Part shown: positions 1 to 13,500 of the stretch, piece after piece | Layout of the letters: each line of letters starts with the position of its first letter | Position numbering within the stretch: position 1 is the first letter of the stretch | Source of the DNA: Azospira restricta | GTDB taxonomy: Bacteria > Pseudomonadota > Gammaproteobacteria > Burkholderiales > Rhodocyclaceae | Reading direction: 5' to 3' | Length of the DNA: 64,000 nt | Assembly: GCF_016858125.1 (NCBI RefSeq) | Contig: NZ_CP064781.1 | Coordinates: 2,489,501-2,553,500 of the forward strand | Notes under the pieces: model-generated | Seen by the model: the letters and a program-made list of their open reading frames with translations, nothing else | What the model was told of the DNA's origin: nothing | The model's database searches: none | Translations under genes and position numbers: made by a program

Positions 1-131
1 AATAACTGTTCCGACCATGCGGGAGCTCACCAGTTCGTAAATCAAGCTCATTTTGATACATAAATTTGCCAAGATACATTGTTCTTGTAACACAAGCATT
101 TAAGGATTCTCTTATTAATACCAAAGACATA

Positions 132-160
132 TTGACACGTTGTGATACCGTCAGTAGATT
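132..160 (+). promoter_or_regulatory. Candidate sigma70 promoter upstream of the adaptor/giant-protein locus
   Basis: A perfect -35 box TTGACA (132-137) is followed, after a 17-base spacer, by TAGATT (155-160), which matches four of six bases of the -10 consensus. It lies in an AT-rich stretch about 290 bases before the first gene of the locus, leaving a long leader. This is read by eye only. Confidence 0.4.
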
Positions 161-223
161 CGCCGCTTCCGAATAACAAGAAACAAACAAGACACAAAAA
201 TCGCCACAGGAGGAGGTGGGGCA

Positions 224-246
224 CCAAAAGCTACTTTGGCTTTTGG
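224..246 (+). repeat. 8-bp inverted repeat in the leader
   Basis: CCAAAAGC (224-231) and GCTTTTGG (239-246) are perfect complements around a 7-base loop. The repeat sits between the candidate promoter and the adaptor gene, so it could form an RNA hairpin in the leader or be an operator. There is no run of T after it, so it is not a standard terminator. Confidence 0.3.
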
Positions 247-444
247 AATGCGCCAGTAGGCTCTGCGCCTATCGTTCGACGAAATCGTTTCGCAACGTTT
301 GTCCTATTCACGGCCCTTCGCCGTGCCTCTTGATTCCTTTGGTCGGGCACATTTGTTTTTGGTGGCCCATTTCTGGGCTGGAGAGCGCCGTCAATTGCCG
401 CCACTCCGATCTGGAAGAAGGGTTATCCCGCTCTGGGAGGGGCC

Positions 445-1347
445 GTGCATCTGTTTCACAAGGTTAAGTTTGCATTCCTGGGTTTGGTAAGGGGTATTTT
501 CCTCACGGCTCTTGGCGGCGCGCAGCTTTGGGCTTCTGCGCATGCGACAGGTTTCGATTGTCTGATCGAGGCGAACCAGCTGATCGAGCTTGCGAGTCCG
601 GTGAGTGGGCTGCTCGAGAAAGTAACCGTCAAGCGCGGCGACATCGTTCGCAAGGGGCAAATTCTGGCCCAGCTGGAATCACGCGCCGAACAGGCATCTA
701 CGGAACTCGCGCGTTACAAATCCGAGCAGCTCGGTCCAGTTCGTATGGCAGAAAGCAAGCTCGAATTTTCCAAGCGGAAATTCGTCCGCAGGAAAGACAT
801 GGCGGCGGAAAAATTGATGTCTCCGCAGGAAAGAGATGATGCCGAAGCCGAATATTCGCTGGCAGAGGCAGAGCTCGTCGTCGCTAAAGACAACAAACAC
901 TTGGCGCGTATCGAATATCAACAGCAAGGAGCGCTGCTGGCGCTGCGAACGATTCGGAGTCCGTTCGATGGGGTTGTGGTCGACCAGCTTGCCTATCCGG
1001 GTGAAGTTGTCGAACTCGGCTCATCCAGAAAAGCCATTCTCAAAGTCGCGCAGCTCGATCCACTTCGCGTGCACGTAATCCTGCCGAAAGAAGTATTCGG
1101 GAAATTGACGGTCGGTATGTCGGTGGAAGTGACTCCGGAAACGAACGCCAAGGGGCGCTATGCGGCGAAGGTTAGAAGTATCGACAAAGTGATCGATGCG
1201 GCGAGTGGCACCTTTGTTGTTTTCCTCGATCTGCCCAATCCCAAGTTGGAGATTCCCGCAGGGATCAAATGCCGGACTGCTCTGACTGGTATTGAATTGC
1301 CGGCTTCCATGTCCAGAAATAAATCATCGGTATCCGCGAACCAGTAG
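445..1347 (+). CDS. HlyD/RND-type periplasmic adaptor (membrane fusion) protein
   Basis: The 300-residue product has an N-terminal hydrophobic signal-like segment (about residues 8-35, likely cleavage after SAHA). A lipoyl/barrel-sandwich half follows (LIELASPVSGLLEKVTVKRGD), then a helical hairpin (about 90-165), the second lipoyl half (IRSPFDGVV) and a beta-barrel. This is the standard order of membrane-fusion proteins that link an inner-membrane pump to an outer-membrane channel. The start is GTG, chosen because GGGAGGGG (434-442) sits just before it and because it begins the signal segment. It lies 247 bases before the giant gene on the same strand, so it probably serves the giant protein's export. 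It lacks the long N-terminal transmembrane anchor of classical HlyD and resembles the soluble RND type. Confidence 0.85.
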   Translation: MHLFHKVKFAFLGLVRGIFLTALGGAQLWASAHATGFDCLIEANQLIELASPVSGLLEKVTVKRGDIVRKGQILAQLESRAEQASTELARYKSEQLGPVRMAESKLEFSKRKFVRRKDMAAEKLMSPQERDDAEAEYSLAEAELVVAKDNKHLARIEYQQQGALLALRTIRSPFDGVVVDQLAYPGEVVELGSSRKAILKVAQLDPLRVHVILPKEVFGKLTVGMSVEVTPETNAKGRYAAKVRSIDKVIDAASGTFVVFLDLPNPKLEIPAGIKCRTALTGIELPASMSRNKSSVSANQ

Positions 1348-1369
1348 GGCCTGAGCGCACAAGGTCCTA
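1345..1369 (+). repeat. Short hairpin after the adaptor gene
   Basis: TAGGGCCT (1345-1352, including the stop codon) pairs with AGGTCCTA (1362-1369), with one G-T wobble, around a 9-base loop. No T-run follows, so it may only attenuate transcription into the giant gene. The remainder of the 247-base gap shows no other clear signal except the ribosome binding site of the giant gene, AGAAGGGG (1580-1587). Confidence 0.25.
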
Positions 1370-1594
1370 CTTGATGCACAAAAATTGATGCGTGTTTCAG
1401 CTCCAAATATCGACCGCTCGAATTGCAAGCTGCACGGTGTACTCGTGTCGCTTCTCGTGCGTTCTGAGTGATGCCAAAGGAAAACCACAGAGGGCGGTAG
1501 CAAATTCGTTTTGCTGCCGACCCTGATTCGGAATCATTGACCAGTTACATCCGGCAGAAATGGGTGCCGGCTAATCTTCAGAAGGGGTTTCAAT

Positions 1595-4500
1595 ATGCGC
1601 AAGTCTGCCGATAAGAACGACCGCCCAGACCGTCAGAAGAATTTTGGACTTAGCCCCATGATGTCCGCCCTGAAGCGCGTATTCAGGGCACTGGATCTCC
1701 CCGAACGCTCTGCCCATAACAAAGATCCCCACACCCAAGAGGCTGCGGGTTCATCGCCCTCCATTCGCTTTGAACCGATGGAGCCGCGAGTCTTATTGTC
1801 GGCCGACCCCGTTGTTGCCGTCAGTGGTGCGATCAGTACTCCGGGGGAAACAAATCAATACAATTTCACCATCGCGTCCGATACCAAGGTCGTTTTCGAT
1901 TCACTGTCGAATAACGCTAACCTTAACTGGAGCCTTAATGGCCCGGACGGCAACGTCGTTAGCGAGCGTAGTTTTGCGGCGAGCGATTCAAGCGGTTTGA
2001 GCGGCACCCCGGCGATCAGTCTAGCTGCAGGAACCTATACCATCGCGGTCAACGGCAGCTCCAGTGCCACTGGTGCCTATGGATTCCGAGTGCTGGATTT
2101 GCAAAAAGCGGACGGAATCGTCGCCGGAACTGCCGTTACAGGGCAGATCAGCCCGGCCAATGAGACCGACACCTACAAGTTCGATGCCACGGCTGGTGAT
2201 CATTTCTTCCTGGATGTGACCGGACGTTCCGGCGGCGATGTGACTTGGCAACTGCTCGACCCCTCGGGCCAGCAGGTCTTCGGCCCGACCGCAATGAACT
2301 CGGCCGGGCTGGACGTCGACCTGCCCAATCTCACGGCTACGGGAACCTACACACTGCTGTTGGAAGGAAAGATCGGCGCAGTCGACGTTGCCAACTACAG
2401 CTTTACAGCGCAACTTCTTCCGCCCGATTACGTACCGCCCGCGGCACCCGTCACGACCAATACCTGGATCGGTGGTGCGGGGGGGAACTGGAATACCGCT
2501 TCCAACTGGAGCAAGGGGGCCGTACCGACGGCTACGGACAATGTCTATATCGGCTTGCCCGCTGGTCAGACGGTGAATATTTCGAGCGGCGCGGTCACCG
2601 TAAATTCGTTGACCAGCGAATGCGGTTTGACCATTTCCGGTGGTGCCACGCTGAACCTCAATGGGGTCTCGAAGATCAACGGTGCACTGAATCTGACTGG
2701 CGGTACGTTGGGCGGAACTGGGGCGGTCACGGTGGGTGGCGCATTCAACGTTTCCAATGGCAGCATGCTTACCGGAAGCGGTACCTTCATCACCCAAGGC
2801 ACGAGCCTGATCACGCATAGGCTCACTCTGAACGGCAGCAAAGCGTGGATCAATCAGGGCACGGCGACGGTGAGCGGTAGCGGCGACCTCTATTGCTACT
2901 ACAGTAGCGGGTCCCTCACCAACGCGGCTGGTGCGACGTTCAACCTGAGCAGCAGTGCTGGTGAGTCATTTGGTTTCTATGCTGGCTCACTGGCGGTCAA
3001 CAACGCCGGGACGCTGAACCAGACCGCGACCGGCACACATTCGATCAGCGGCAACATCGCCTTCAATAACACCGGTACGGTCAATGTCATTGCAGGAACG
3101 CTCTCGATCAACGGTAGCGGGACTGATAGTGGCCTTTACAACATTGCCTCGGGTGCGAGCTGCAACTTCAATGGCGGCACGCGGACGGTCAGTGCGGGCT
3201 GGAATACTGCTGGTGCTGGTACCGTCGCAATCACAGGCGGTACGACCAACGTCAGTGGAACCGTTACCGTTAGCGGCAATTTGACATTAGCAGGCGGTAC
3301 GTTGGGCGGCAGCGGTGCTTTGACGATTTGCGGCGCATTCAACGTTTCCAATAACAGCACGCTTACCGGAAGCGGCACGTTCATCACCCAAGGCACGAGC
3401 TTGATCACGCATAGGCTCACTCTGAACGGCAGCAAAGCGTGGATCAATCAGGGCACGGCGACGGTGAGCGGTAGCGGCGACCTCTATTGCTACTACAGTA
3501 GCGGGTCCCTCACCAACGCGGCCGGTGCGACGTTCAACCTGAGCAGCAGCGCTGGTGAGCCATTGGGTTTGTGGAGCGGCTCGCTGGTGGTAAACAACGC
3601 CGGCACGCTGAACCAGACGGCGACCGGCGCGCATTCGATCAACGGCAGCATCGCCTTCAACAATACCGGCACGGTTAATGTCATTGCAGGAACGCTCTCG
3701 ATCAACGGGAACGGTACGGACAGCGGTACATACAACGTCAGTTCCGGGGCGACGGTAGCCTTCAGCGGCGGCACGCGGAACCTCAATTCGGGGGCGAACA
3801 TCACTGGTGCGGGCACCTGTTCCGTTACTGGCGGCACCGTGAACGTCAGCAGTCTGCTGAATATGGCGGCCGGCGGCACGGCGCTTTCCATCAGCAGCGG
3901 TGTGCTGAACTTCAATAACACCGTTACGTTGCAGAACGTCTCGATGACTGGCGGCACGCTGGGCGGAACCGGGGCGGTTGCGGTGAGTGGGGCGTTCAAC
4001 GTCACGGGGGGCAGCACGTTGACCGGCACGGGAACCCTGACCACGCAGGGGACGAGCCTGATCAGTATGGCCACGAGCAACGGCAGCCTCAATGTCAGCG
4101 GCGGCAAGGCCTGGATCAACCAGGGGACGCTGACCGTGGGCGGTGACGACCGCATCTGTTTCATCGGTGACAATAGCAATAGCAGCCTGACCAATGCGGC
4201 CGGTGCGACGCTTAACCTGAGCAGTTCAAATGGCACGCCAATCGATTTTTACTACTCGTGGGGTGGCGGGTCGCGCACGCTGAACAACCACGGCACGCTG
4301 AACCAGACGGCGGCGGGCAGCCACACGATCAGCGGCAGTGTTGGCTTCAACAACACCGGCACGGTCAACGTGGCTGTCGGCGCGCTTTCGATCAACAGCG
4401 ACGGTAGCGACAGCGGTACATACAACGCGAGTTCCGGGGCGACGGTAGCCTTCAGTGGCGGCACGCGCAACCTCAACACTGGCTCGAACATCACTGGCGC

Positions 4501-7500
4501 CGGAACCTTCTCCGTCGCCGGCGCCACAATGAACGTCAACGCCGCGGTGAATCTGGCGGCGAGCAGCATGGTGACCACCCTGAGCAGTGGCACGCTCAAT
4601 TTCAACAACACTGCCAGCCTGATGAGTCTCGTGATAGGAGGGGGTACGCTGGGCGGAACCGGGGCGGTTGCGGTGAGTGGGGCGTTCAACGTCACGGGGG
4701 GCAGCACGTTGACCGGCACGGGAACCCTGACCACGCAGGGGACGAGCCTGATCAGTATGGCCACGAGCAACGGCAGCCTCAATGTCAGCGGCGGCAAGGC
4801 CTGGATCAACCAGGGGACGCTGACCGTGGGCGGTGACGACCGCATCTGTTTCATCGGTGACAATAGCAATAGCAGCCTGACCAATGCGGCCGGTGCGACG
4901 CTTAACCTGAGCAGTTCAAATGGCACGCCAATCGATTTTTACTACTCGTGGGGTGGCGGGTCGCGCACGCTGAACAACCACGGCACGCTGAACCAGACGG
5001 CGGCGGGCAGCCACACGATCAGCGGCAGTGTTGGCTTCAACAACACCGGCACGGTCAACGTGGCTGTCGGCGCGCTTTCGATCAACAGCGACGGTAGCGA
5101 CAGCGGTACATACAACGCGAGTTCCGGGGCGACGGTAGCCTTCAGTGGCGGCACGCGCAACCTCAACACTGGCTCGAACATCACTGGCGCCGGAACCTTC
5201 TCCGTCGCCGGCGCCACAATGAACGTCAACGCCGCGGTGAATCTGGCGGCGAGCAGCATGGTGACCACCCTGAGCAGTGGCACGCTCAATTTCAACAACA
5301 CTGCCAGCCTGATGAGTCTCGTGATAGGAGGGGGTACGCTGGGCGGAACCGGGGCGGTTGCGGTGAGTGGGGCGTTCAACGTCACGGGGGGCAGCACGTT
5401 GACCGGCACGGGAACCCTGACCACGCAGGGGACGAGCCTGATCAGTATGGCCACGAGCAACGGCAGCCTCAATGTCAGCGGCGGCAAGGCTTGGATCAAC
5501 CAGGGGACGCTGACCGTGGGCGGTGACGACCGCATCTGTTTCATCGGTGACAATAGCAATAGCAGCCTGACCAATGCGGCCGGTGCGACGCTTAACCTGA
5601 GCAGTTCAAATGGCACGCCAATCGATTTTTACTACTCGTGGGGTGGCGGGTCGCGCACGCTGAATAACCACGGCACGCTGAACCAGACGGCGGCGGGCAG
5701 CCACACGATCAGCGGCAGTGTTGGCTTCAACAACACCGGCACGGTCAACGTGGCTGCCGGCGCGCTTTCGATCAACAGCGACGGTAGCGACAGCGGTACA
5801 TACAACGTCAGTTCCGGGGCGACGGTAGCCTTCAGCGGCGGCACGCGGAACCTCAATTCGGGGGCGAACATCACTGGTGCGGGCACCTGTTCCGTTACTG
5901 GCGGCACCGTGAACGTCAGCAGTCTGCTGAATATGGCGGCCGGCGGCACGGCGCTTTCCATCAGCAGCGGTGTGCTGAACTTCAATAACACCGTTACGTT
6001 GCAGAACGTCTCGATGACTGGCGGCACGCTGGGCGGAACCGGGGCGGTTGCGGTGAGTGGGGCGTTCAACGTCACGGGGGGCAGCACGTTGACCGGCACG
6101 GGAACCCTGACCACGCAGGGGACGAGCCTGATCAGTATGGCCACGAGCAACGGCAGCCTCAATGTCAGCGGCGGCAAGGCCTGGATCAACCAGGGGACGC
6201 TGACCGTGGGCGGTGACGACCGCATCTGTTTCATCGGTGACAATAGCAATAGCAGCCTGACCAATGCGGCCGGTGCGACGCTTAACCTGAGCAGTTCAAA
6301 TGGCACGCCAATCGATTTTTACTACTCGTGGGGTGGCGGGTCGCGCACGCTGAACAACCACGGCACGCTGAACCAGACGGCGGCGGGCAGCCACACGATC
6401 AGCGGCAGTGTTGGCTTCAACAACACCGGCACGGTCAACATCAGCGCGGGAACACTAAGCTATAACAACAATCTGACCAACCAGGGCACGATTAGCATTG
6501 CCCCCGGTGCACGCTTCAATGTCGACGGAAGTTTCAATACCTTGGCTCAATCCACGGTCCGTGTCGGTCTGGGCAATGCGACCTCGATCGGCGTACTCGC
6601 GGTCAACGGCACGGCAAATTTGAACGGGACACTGAACGTCTATCTGGCCGGCGGTTATGTGCCAGCGGTCAGCGACATCTTCAATGTCATGACCTACGCC
6701 AGCCGGGCGGGTGCCTTCAGCAGCTTGCTGGGGGAAAGCCCCGAGGCGCAGATGACGTTCAGCGTCGATACCACGTCCGACCCGAAAGTCCTCAAGGTCA
6801 AGAGTGTCGTCGTAACCACCGTGGTTCCCGGTTCCGATCTTGCCGTGACGGGCCTCGGGCTGGCAGCAGGCTCTACGCTGCGCTCTGGCGAGACTGTCAC
6901 CGTGGTGTGGAACGACAGCAATACCGGCACGCTGGCCACGACCTCGTCGTGGATCGATCGTCTGGTGGTGCGGCGAGTCGATACCAACGAAATCCTGGCC
7001 GATATTCAGGTGCCCTACGATGCGGCGCTTGGCGGCGCAGTTGCTGGCGGGGGCAGCGTGCTGCGCCAGGCAAGCTTCACGCTGCCGCCGGGCAACCGCG
7101 GTGCGGGAAATCTGAGCATTTCCGTCACTACCGATTCGGCCAATACCGTCAGCGAAATCAATGCCGCTGGCCTGGCCGAAAATAACAATACCGCCAGCAT
7201 CACCCTGAATTCGCTCCTGTCGCCTTATCCCGATCTGGTCGTGACCGACGTGGCTCCGGTCCCGGCAGCCGGTTGGCTAGCGGGTGATTCGGTCGCCGTG
7301 AACTGGAAGCTCCGCAACCAGGGTGACGGTGCGACCTCGGGGTCGTGGACGGAAACGGTACGCGTGCGCAACCTCACGACCGGTCAAACCGTGTTCACGC
7401 AGACCCTGTCCCATGATTCCGCGGTACTCGGCGATATCGCCGCTGGAGCGGTTCGCGATCGCCACCTCGATTTCATCTGGCCGACGGGAGTGAGTTCCAA

Positions 7501-10500
7501 CGGCCAGTTCGAGTTCACGGTAACGACCGATGTTGCCAGTCAAGTCTTCGAAAACAACCTCGCAGGTTCGGCCGAGAGCAACAACGCCAGCCTGATCACC
7601 GTCCTATCGTCGCCCGACCTGACGGTCAGCAATCTGTCGTGCGACACGTCGGCGCCGAAGACTGGCGACCTGATCACGCTTAGCTGGAACGACAATAACA
7701 ACGGCAACACGGCAGTCATTGGCGGTTGGTACGACCGGATTCGTGTGACCAACCAGAGCACCGGGACTGTGCTTGTCGACCAGCAACTGCGCTATGACCC
7801 GCCCGCGGGAGGGACGCTGTCTGCCGGTGCATCGGCCTCACGCAGCTTCAGCTTCCGGCTGGCCGACGGCAATGCCGGTGCCGGCAATTTGTTTATCCAG
7901 ATCACTGCCGATCAAAACACCGCCGGTGCTGGCAGCCTCGTCGAGGCGAATGGCGCAGGAACGGGCGAAAACAACAACGGTGCCAGCCTTAACCTGGTCT
8001 CCACGCTGGCGCCTTACCCCGACCTCAAGGTGACCGACCTGGGGGTCAGTCCGGGTGCCGGCTGGCTGCCTGGCGACACGGTCAATGTGGCCTGGAAGAC
8101 GCGTAACCAGGGCGACGGTGCGACCTCCGGCTCCTGGACCGAAACGTTGCGCGTGCGCAATCTCACGACCGGGCAAACCCTGTTCACGCAGTCCCTGGCC
8201 TACGACAACACGGTGGCCGGCGATATCGCCGCCGGCGGCGTGCGCGATCGCAATGTCGCGCTGACCTGGCCGACGGGGGCGAATGCCAATGGCCAGATCG
8301 AGTTCACGGTGACAGCCGACGGTGCCGGGCAAGTCTTCGAAAACAATCTCGGCAACACAGCCGAAACCAACAACGTCAGCCAGATCACCGTCGTCTCGGC
8401 GCCGGACCTGGTAATCAGCAACCTGACCAGCGACGCGACGGCACCGAGAACCGGTGACCTGATCACCCTCAGCTGGAACGACATCAACATCGGCAATGTG
8501 GCGGTGAATTCCGGTTGGTACGACCGGATTCGGGTCACCAACCAGACGACCGGTGCGTTGCTGATCGACCAGCAATTGCGCTATGACCCGCCGCAGGGCG
8601 ATGCGGTGGCGGCAGGGGCATCGATTCCCCGGAGCTACAGCTTCCGGCTGGCCGAAGGCAATGCGGGAGCGGGCAGTCTGCTGATCCAAGTCATTGCTGA
8701 TCTGCCGACGTCCGGAGGCGGCAGCCTCATCGAGGCCAACGGTGCGGGGATGGGCGAGAGCAACAACAGTGCAATCCTCATCCTGACCTCCACGCTGGCG
8801 ACCTATCCCGATCTGCAGGTCGGCAACCTTGCCGTCAGCCCGGCAGTCGGTTGGCAGGCGGCGGATACGGTCACGGTGACCTGGACGACGCGCAACCAAG
8901 GCGATGGTCCGACCGCGGGCTCGTGGAATGAAACGCTGCGTGTGCGCAACCTGAGCACTGGCCAGACGCTATTTACGCTGAACGTTCCCCATGATTCTGA
9001 CGCTCTTGGCAGCATCGCTGCCAGTGCCTCGCACGATCGTGGCATCGACCTAAGCTGGCCGAGCGGCGCGAATACCTACGGCCAGATCGAGTTTACGGTT
9101 ACCGTCGATGCGGCCGGGCAGGTCTTCGAGAACAACCCCACCAACTCGGCCGAGACCAACAACGTAAGCCAGATCACGGTTCTGTCGGCACCCGATCTCA
9201 TCGTTGGCAACCTGATCAGCGACACGGCAGCGCCCAACACTGGCGACCTGATCACCCTCAGCTGGAACGATATCAACATCGGCAACGCGGCGGTGAATTC
9301 TGGCTGGTATGACCGGATTCGGGTCACCAACCAGACCACCGGCGCGCTGCTGGTCGACCAGCAGTTTCGCTATGACCCGCCGCAGGGCGGCACGTTGCCC
9401 GCCGGCGAATCCGTCGCCCGCAGCTTCAGCTTCCGTCTGGCAGAGGGCAATGCCGGTGTCGGTAACCTGCTGATCGAGGTCACTACCGACCGGAATACGG
9501 TCGGGGCAGGCAGTCTCGTTGAAGCGAATGCAGCCGGAAGCGCGGAGACCAACAACAGTGCCACCCTGATCCTGACGTCGACGCTGGCGGCGTATCCTGA
9601 TCTCGTTCCGGAAAACCTCACGCTGATTCCGTCCGAGAACTTCCAGCCCGGGCAATTGGTGACGGCGTCGTGGAATACGGTCAACCACGGCAACAGGCCG
9701 GCGGAGCAGCCCTGGAGCGAACGTCTCGATGTGGTTAACCTGACCACCAACGTCGTGGTCGCCACGGTCATCGTTCACGAGGACCTGAGCACCGGGGTGA
9801 TGGGAGGAAACGAAAGCCGTGCCAGGACGGCGCAGTTCAACTGGCCGGTAGGCGCATCGGCCTTGGGGCGCTTCTCCGTCCGTGTCGCGGTCGACAATGC
9901 GGCGAACGTTCTCGAAGCCAATGCGGGTGGCACGGCCGAAAGCAACAACACGCTCGAACTCGTCAACGAGGCCGGTTCCGACATGCAGATACGCAATCTG
10001 CAGGTCACCACGCCCGATATCCAGGCCGGCGGGCTCGTTAACATCGTCTGGGAAGACTGGAACCTTGGCAGCAGTCCGGTCAGCATTGCCTTCTACGATC
10101 GTATCGTCGTCCGCAATCAGGCGAACCAGATTCTGGTAGATAACACACTCGTCTACGACCCGCTGGCCAGTACCGGCGGGCAACTCAACGGTGCCATCCA
10201 GCCAGGCGAGTCGCGTACCCGCAGCTTGAACTTCCGCTTGCCGGAAGGGCTGGTCGCTACCGGCGACATCAGCATCACCGTGACGGCAGACCAGAACGGC
10301 GCCGGATTCGGCATGCTGTACGAGACCAACACCAGCAATAACGCCGAAGCCAACAATGCTGCCAGTACGCAGGCAACGGCGGCCGCCAAGGCTTATGCAG
10401 ATCTCCGCGTCGATAGCGCGAATGGACCGCTTGCGGGCGTAGGAGGGGAGCCGGTAACCGTAAACTGGACAGTATCCAATCACGGGCAAGTCGACACTGC

Positions 10501-13500
10501 CGTCGGCTGGAACGACCAGGTCGTTTTCAGTACGGATAACGTCATCGGCAATGCCGACGACGTCGTCATCGGGACCGTTCGCCGCGCGCAGCCGCTCGCC
10601 GTCGGCGAGAGCTACAGCCAGTCGCTCACCGTAAACGTACCGATGCGGTCGGCGGGCCACTATTACCTAGGCGTCCGCGCCGATACCGCGAAGGAAGTGC
10701 TCGAACCGGATACGCGTGCCGACAACGCCAGTGCGGCAAGCCCGATCGACCTTGCGACGCCATATTCCGACCTGAACCTGCTGTCGGTATCGGCGTCGGA
10801 GCAGGCCGTCAGCGGCGACAGCGTTCTTGTCACGTGGGAAGTCCGCAACGACGGTAACGCCACGACAAATCTCGCGCAGTGGAGCGACCGCGTCGTCCTC
10901 TCGAGAGACATCAACGCGAGCGCCGACGACATCGTCCTTGCCGGATCAGTGACCCACGCCGGCCTGCTGGTGCCGGGGGCCGGCTACGTCGGAAAGGCAA
11001 CGATCACGCTGCCGCGCGATATCAGCGGCGACTACTACATCCTCGTCGAGACCAACAGCAACCGCACGATCACCGAGCTCGGCCGCACGTCGAACAATAC
11101 CCGTGCGAGCGTGCTGCCGCTGCATGTCGCGCTGTCGCCGGTCGCCGACCTCGTCGTCGGCAACGTCACCGGGCCGGCCTTACTGCATCCCGGCCGATCG
11201 GGGGCCGCCGGCGATGCTGCCACCGTCAGCTACACGCTCGCCAACAACGGCACGATTCCCGTGAGCTCGGCATGGCGCGACCGAATCTACCTCGAGCGGG
11301 CCGGCACGCTCTACGAAGTGGCCAGTGTGCTCAATACCACGCCGCTTGCCGTAGGCGAAACGGTGCAGCGCACCGCCAGTTTCTCCCTGCCCGGCTCGAT
11401 CGGTGAAGGTGAATACCGCTGGGTCGTCCGTACGGACGCCGACAACTCGGTGTACGAGCGCGACGGCGAAAACTACAACCAGGTCGCCTCTGCCGCCACC
11501 GTCCAGGTCGCGCGCCTCGACCTGGCGCTGACCGGCGTCACCGCGCCGGCACTGGCGCAGTCCGGCGACAGCATCCGCGTCGATTGGACGGTGCGCAACA
11601 GCGGCGCCGTCGCCCTTGGCAACTGGGTGGACAAGGTCTTCCTTGTGCAGGGCGGCACCAGCATTCTGATCGGCAGCGCCGCCCGCAGCGGCCCGCTTGC
11701 CAGCGGGGAAAGCTATAGCGTCGGCGTCGATTGCGTCGTGCCGGTGCAGGCCAGCGGCGAGTACCAATTGCAGGTCGTCATCGACGCCAACACGGCGCTC
11801 GACGACCGTTCGCGCACTGACAACCAGGCCGCTTCCGCCTTCTCCGTCGCGCTGTCGCCGTATGCCGACCTCGCCGTTACAGCGGTCACTGCACCGACCC
11901 GGACGATAGCCGATCCCGCGCCGCTGGACGTCAGCTGGACCGTCGAAAACCGCGGCATCGGTGCAGGCCGGACGGCGTCGTGGATCGATCGCGTCATCCT
12001 GTCGACCGACGCCACCTTCGGCAACGCCGACGACCGCATCGTCGGCGAGTTCCGCCACGATGGCGCGCTCGACGTTGGCCAATCCTATACCCGCAACGAG
12101 CGTCTCCTGCTGCCGGCAGGGATGACCGGGGTCTACAAGATCTTCGTCGTCAGCGATGGCGGCGGTGCCGTGTTCGAGAACTACTCGGAAACCAATAACG
12201 TTGGCCGTGCCGCCGACGATATCGAAGTCATGCCGATGCCGTACGCCGATCTGGTGGTCGAATCGGTTACGACCGAAGGAACGGCGGCCAGCGGCAAGCC
12301 GCTGCACGTGACCTGGTCGGTCGCCAACAACGGCATCGGCACGACCAATATTGCCGACTGGAACGACGAAGTCTGGCTGAGCCGTAACGCTGACGGTTCG
12401 GATCGCGTGGTGACCTTCTCCAGCGCCCGCCATACCGGTTTCCTCGGCGTCGGTGACCGCTACAGCCGCAGCGTCGACGTCACCCTCCCGGAAGGAATAG
12501 AAGGTACGTTCTACCTCAACGTGCGCACTTCCGGCCCGTTCGAGTTTACCCACGGCGGCAACAACGTCGGGCATTCGCTGGCCATTCCGGTGGCGCTGTC
12601 GAGTTCGCCGGACTTGCGCGTCGAAACGATCACGCTGCCGACCGTCGCGCAGGAAGGCTCGCTCGTCGACGTGTCGTGGACCGTCGTCAATCAGGGCGAG
12701 GGCACGGCCAGCGGCCTCTGGGTGGATACCGTCTACTTGCTGCCGGTTTCCGGCGGCGCAGCGGTCGCGCTAGGCAGCTTTACCTACGACCGTGGGCTCG
12801 CATCCGGAATCCGCTATTCGCGCACCGAGCAGCTCCGTCTGCCAAGCAAGATCGAAGGCCTCTACCGGATCAAGGTGGTGACCAACGCCAACCTCGGTGG
12901 AACCGGCAATCAGGTCTACGAATACAACACCGCACGCGACAACAACGCGCTGTTGTCGGCGGATACGCTTGAAGTCGACCTCAACGACCGTCCCGACCTC
13001 CGCGTCGGCAGCGTCACCGTTCCGGATCACGTCACCTCCGGAAGCAGCGCCGCGATCCGCTACACCATTACCAACCAGGGGCCGGCGGCAACCGCCGGGC
13101 GCTGGAAGGACAAGGTCTACCTGTCGACAGACGCGGCCCTCAGCGGCGACGATCTGCTGGTAGGCCAGTACGACAACGTCAGTGCGCTGGCACCGGGCGA
13201 GAGCTACGCCAACGAAACGGCGTCGGTCGACATCCCGATCCGCTATCGCGGCAACGCCTACCTGCTGGTCGTCGCCGACGCCAACAGCAACCTCGACGAA
13301 TACCCGAGCGAAGGCAACAACCTGCGCGCCGCCCAGTTCTACGTTGATCCGGTGCCGTTCGGCGACCTCGTCACCAGCAACGTCGTCGCGCCGGATCAGG
13401 CGGTGCATGGCAGCACGATCGGCGTCAGCTACAAGGTCAGCAATCTTGGCAGCGGTCCGACCCGCGGTGACAATCTGGCGGTCAGCAGCTGGACCGACAC

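Larger units (their letters stand above)
1..444. other. AT-rich leader region, no convincing gene
   Basis: No open frame here has protein-like composition. The first 160 bases are distinctly AT-rich compared with the rest of the window, which suggests a regulatory region ahead of the adaptor gene. It contains a candidate sigma70 promoter (132-160), a purine-rich AGGAGGAGG stretch (208-216) with no plausible reading frame behind it, and a perfect 8-bp inverted repeat (224-246). Nothing else was recognised. Confidence 0.5.

Noticed and set aside
208-467. Small frames behind the AGGAGGAGG stretch
   Set aside because: The ribosome-binding-like sequence overlaps the only possible start and the encoded peptides look random. 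The adaptor gene has its own binding site at 434-442.
1385-1413. TTGATG ... TATCGA as a promoter for the giant gene
   Set aside because: Spacing is right, but the -10 box matches only three of six positions, too weak to report.
4252-6306. Three near-identical 224-codon minus-strand frames
   Set aside because: They are antisense copies of the 690-bp repeat units. Their similarity comes from the plus-strand repeats, not from genes.
3961-6440. Possible CRISPR array
   Set aside because: Units are 690 bases long and coding, without short repeats or variable spacers; no cas genes are present.
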